Of a stretch of 64,000 bases of DNA, positions 62,362 through 64,000 are shown piece after piece. A model generated the notes under the pieces. It saw only the letters and a list, made by a program, of their open reading frames with translations. It had not been told where the DNA came from and searched no databases. Each line of letters opens with the position of its first letter. Position 1 is the stretch's first letter. The DNA comes from Phycisphaerales bacterium (GTDB lineage Bacteria; Planctomycetota; Phycisphaerae; Sedimentisphaerales; Anaerobacaceae), in the NCBI GenBank assembly GCA_030602885.1, contig JAUVYV010000012.1, forward strand, positions 1-64,000. Reading direction: 5' to 3'. The position numbers were made by a program, and so were the translations under genes.

Positions 62362-63495
62362 TTAGACGTTTGCGCCGGCTTTGGGAGTACCGTCGGTTGC
62401 GGTGCAGCAGCGGCTGTATTCTTCAGTTAGGGTGTCAACAAGCTCTTTGACGGAGATGATTTTGTTTAGTCTATAGGCGTTGGCTCCGGCGAAGGCGAAT
62501 CCATTTTCCAGGTCACCTTTTTTGGCATTGGTTAATGCTGCACCGATGCAGTACGGGGCGTTTTTAAAATCACAGGATTTTAAACACTTCCAGGGACATT
62601 TGAAAGGTTTCTTGACACCGGCAGCAACGCTTTCGAGGAACTCACAGCGTATGGCCCTTCCCGGCAGGCCGACGGGGCTGTCGATAATGACAATATCTTC
62701 TTTTGTACACTCTAAGAATTTCTGTTTAAGTTTCGCAGAGGCGTCACACTCGTGGGTTGTAACGAATCTGGTGGCCATCTGGACGCCCTGGGCGCCTAAC
62801 TGGATGAATTTATGGATGTCTGCACCGGTGTATATTCCTCCGGCGGCGATTACGGGGATGTTTTTGTTGAACTGCCGGGCGTAGGGTTCTATCGCAGAGA
62901 CTGTGTCGGGGAGCAGTTTTTCCAGTGCGTATTCGGGGTCGTCGAGCTGGTCTTTTTTGAAGCCGAGGTGTCCGCCGGCGAGGGGGCCTTCAACAACCAC
63001 GGCGTCCGGTACATGAGAGTAGCGTTTGGCCCATGCTTTAAAGATAATGTCCGCGGCTCTGGCGGAGGATACTATGGGGACAACCTTTGTATGCAGTTCG
63101 CCCAGCGTGTCGAGTGGCAGAGTTGAGGGGAGTTTTATAGGCAGTCCTGCACCGAGAAAGAGTATATCGACCCCTTCATCGACGGAGCATTGTATAAGGT
63201 CGTCGAAATCTGAAAGGGCGACCATAATATTTACACCGATGATGCCGTTAGAGTTGGCCCTTGCGTTTCTTATTTCTCTGCGCAGAGCTCTTATGTTCGC
63301 CTCGTTGTAATTCGTGTACCAATCGGGCTCAAACTGTCCAATTCCGGCGGTGGCAATAACACCTATAGCGCCGGCTATTGCAACGGCTGAGGCCAGGCTT
63401 GACAGAGAGATGCCCACGCCCATACCTCCCTGTATGATTGGGACTTCGACTTGAAGGTTACCTATTCGCAGTGGCGGCATCTTTTCTAAGCACAT
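62362..63495 (-). CDS. Nitronate monooxygenase / FabK-like flavin oxidoreductase
   Basis: A 377-residue TIM-barrel FMN enzyme of the 2-nitropropane dioxygenase group. GGMGVGISLSSLASAVA at the N terminus binds FMN phosphate, and VVEGPLAGGHLG and IPVIAAGGIYTGADIHKF complete the site. MATRFVTTHECDAS is the family's CoA- or substrate-side loop. A cysteine-rich stretch near residue 300 (CPWKCLKSCDFKNAPYC) is unusual and could bind a metal. It may act on nitronates or as an enoyl-ACP reductase-type enzyme; substrate unproven. Confidence 0.85.
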   Translation of the reverse strand: MCLEKMPPLRIGNLQVEVPIIQGGMGVGISLSSLASAVAIAGAIGVIATAGIGQFEPDWYTNYNEANIRALRREIRNARANSNGIIGVNIMVALSDFDDLIQCSVDEGVDILFLGAGLPIKLPSTLPLDTLGELHTKVVPIVSSARAADIIFKAWAKRYSHVPDAVVVEGPLAGGHLGFKKDQLDDPEYALEKLLPDTVSAIEPYARQFNKNIPVIAAGGIYTGADIHKFIQLGAQGVQMATRFVTTHECDASAKLKQKFLECTKEDIVIIDSPVGLPGRAIRCEFLESVAAGVKKPFKCPWKCLKSCDFKNAPYCIGAALTNAKKGDLENGFAFAGANAYRLNKIISVKELVDTLTEEYSRCCTATDGTPKAGANV

Positions 63496-63853
63496 ATACG
63501 ACCTCAGTTAACATTCACGGGATTCTGGAGAGTGCGGTGAATCCGGCATTGGTGTGATTATATGGCAGGGCCGGGGCTTTGACAAGTGAAAAATCCGCCA
63601 AAGAGTGATTGTGAGGATGTGTGTTTGGGATTTTTGGGCTGGTTTTGCGGTGAGGGGGAGCGAGGAAGGGGAAATGAACGGCAAAAAAGAATAGCGTATT
63701 TTTTTGCCGGGGTTATAATGCGGATGTGGCGGCAGGGCCGGCTGTCTATTTTGCTTTGAATCTTCAGGGAGTTGCATCTCAAGGGCTGATAATAACCGGG
63801 CGTACTCTCAGGTTTCACTATCTATGACACCGTTTGGTAATGAGGGTGAAGTA
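63496..63853. other. Divergent intergenic region at window end
   Basis: 358 bp between the nitronate monooxygenase-like gene (minus) and the partial gene at the right edge (plus). A TATAAT at 63714-63719 lacks a good -35 box at the proper spacing, so no promoter is claimed. Confidence 0.5.
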
Positions 63854-64000
63854 ATGGGTAAGAAGACAAAAAAGAGCTCCCGTGAGTTTGGTCTTGAGGT
63901 TGCGGCTATATGCGGCAAGCATTTTTTCAAGCTGGACCATCTGCATTACGGGTATTGGGGGAACGGTCTGGAGGTTGGGATAGCGAATCTTCACAGGGCG
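63854..64000 (+). CDS. Start of a protein, possibly a SAM-dependent methyltransferase (cut by window edge)
   Basis: The first 49 codons are visible: a basic N terminus (MGKKTKKSS), then EFGLEVAAICGKHFFKLDHLHYGYWGNGLEVGIANLHRA. The HYGYW phrase and the predicted helix before it are typical of class I methyltransferases found in planctomycetes, but the SAM-binding motif is beyond the edge. A GAGGGTGA ribosome-binding site supports the ATG. The gene continues past 64000, so identity is tentative. Confidence 0.45.
   Translation, partial: MGKKTKKSSREFGLEVAAICGKHFFKLDHLHYGYWGNGLEVGIANLHRA

Noticed and set aside
63690..63719. TATAAT near the right edge taken as promoter
   Set aside because: No acceptable -35 box is found at 16-18 bases upstream.
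1..64000. tRNA genes
   Set aside because: Intergenic regions were scanned for the T-loop pattern GTTCRANYC and cloverleaf arms by eye; none was convincing.
1..64000. CRISPR array or transposase gene
   Set aside because: No regularly spaced direct repeats with unique spacers and no DDE or serine transposase were seen; the tandem repeats lack spacers.

Overview
The window looks like a chromosomal segment of an anaerobic, polysaccharide-degrading planctomycete, probably class Phycisphaerae. This is inferred from gene content, not measured. The signs are a secreted multidomain glycosidase-like protein ending in a dockerin-type Ca-binding repeat, an anaerobic sulfatase-maturating radical SAM enzyme, URO-D-like proteins in a sugar operon, prepilin and PilX-like genes, and repeat-filled intergenic regions whose chance ORFs resemble those of planctomycete genomes. 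I saw no rRNA, tRNA or CRISPR array.

Layout. (1) 0.1-6.3 kb, minus strand: rmlA-rmlC-rmlD-rmlB, a family 2 glycosyltransferase, a DegT-type aminotransferase and a glycosyltransferase-like protein. This makes dTDP-L-rhamnose and probably adds sugars to a surface glycan. (2) 6.5-10.9 kb, minus: the conserved translation operon thrS-infC-rpmI-rplT-pheS, with a strong sigma70-type promoter and an apparent AUU start for infC. (3) 11.1-15.3 kb: a GspE/PilB-type ATPase and a CvpA-like membrane protein (plus), facing a secreted HEAT-repeat protein (minus). (4) 15.3-17 kb: gene-free, repeat-rich DNA. (5) 17-20 kb, minus: anSME and an SSS-family symporter. (6) 20.3-22.7 kb, plus: pyruvoyl arginine decarboxylase, agmatinase and a deoxyhypusine-synthase-family protein, a compact polyamine operon. 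(7) 23-37.7 kb: an L-rhamnose catabolic cluster with two URO-D-like proteins, rhaB, a PHP-like protein, an enlarged MDR dehydrogenase, rhaM, rhaA, an NCS1-type transporter, a fused rhamnulose-1-phosphate aldolase/SDR and a DeoR regulator. A type II restriction-modification pair sits inside it. (8) 37.7-41 kb: a beta-propeller-like secreted protein and a fused E1 alpha-beta 2-oxoacid dehydrogenase. (9) 41-44.8 kb: repeat-rich DNA around two possible defence genes, a class III nucleotide-cyclase-like protein and an Mrr-like PD-(D/E)xK protein. (10) 44.8-54.2 kb: the large secreted glycosidase-like protein, a LysR regulator, a HAD phosphatase, lipoproteins, an AT-rich pair of small genes and a cupin. 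(11) 55-57.3 kb: two prepilins and a PilX-like protein. (12) 57.5-64 kb: flavodoxin-like and NIPSNAP proteins, a NapH-like polyferredoxin, a coiled-coil membrane protein, a nitronate monooxygenase-like enzyme and the start of a possible methyltransferase.

The cell thus both builds activated rhamnose (rml) and degrades free rhamnose by the isomerase-kinase-aldolase route. The most unusual items are the bacterial deoxyhypusine-synthase relative in the polyamine operon, the URO-D-like pair with a predicted Cys-to-His ligand change, the cyclase/nuclease pair, the R-M island inside the sugar operon, and the AUU start of infC.
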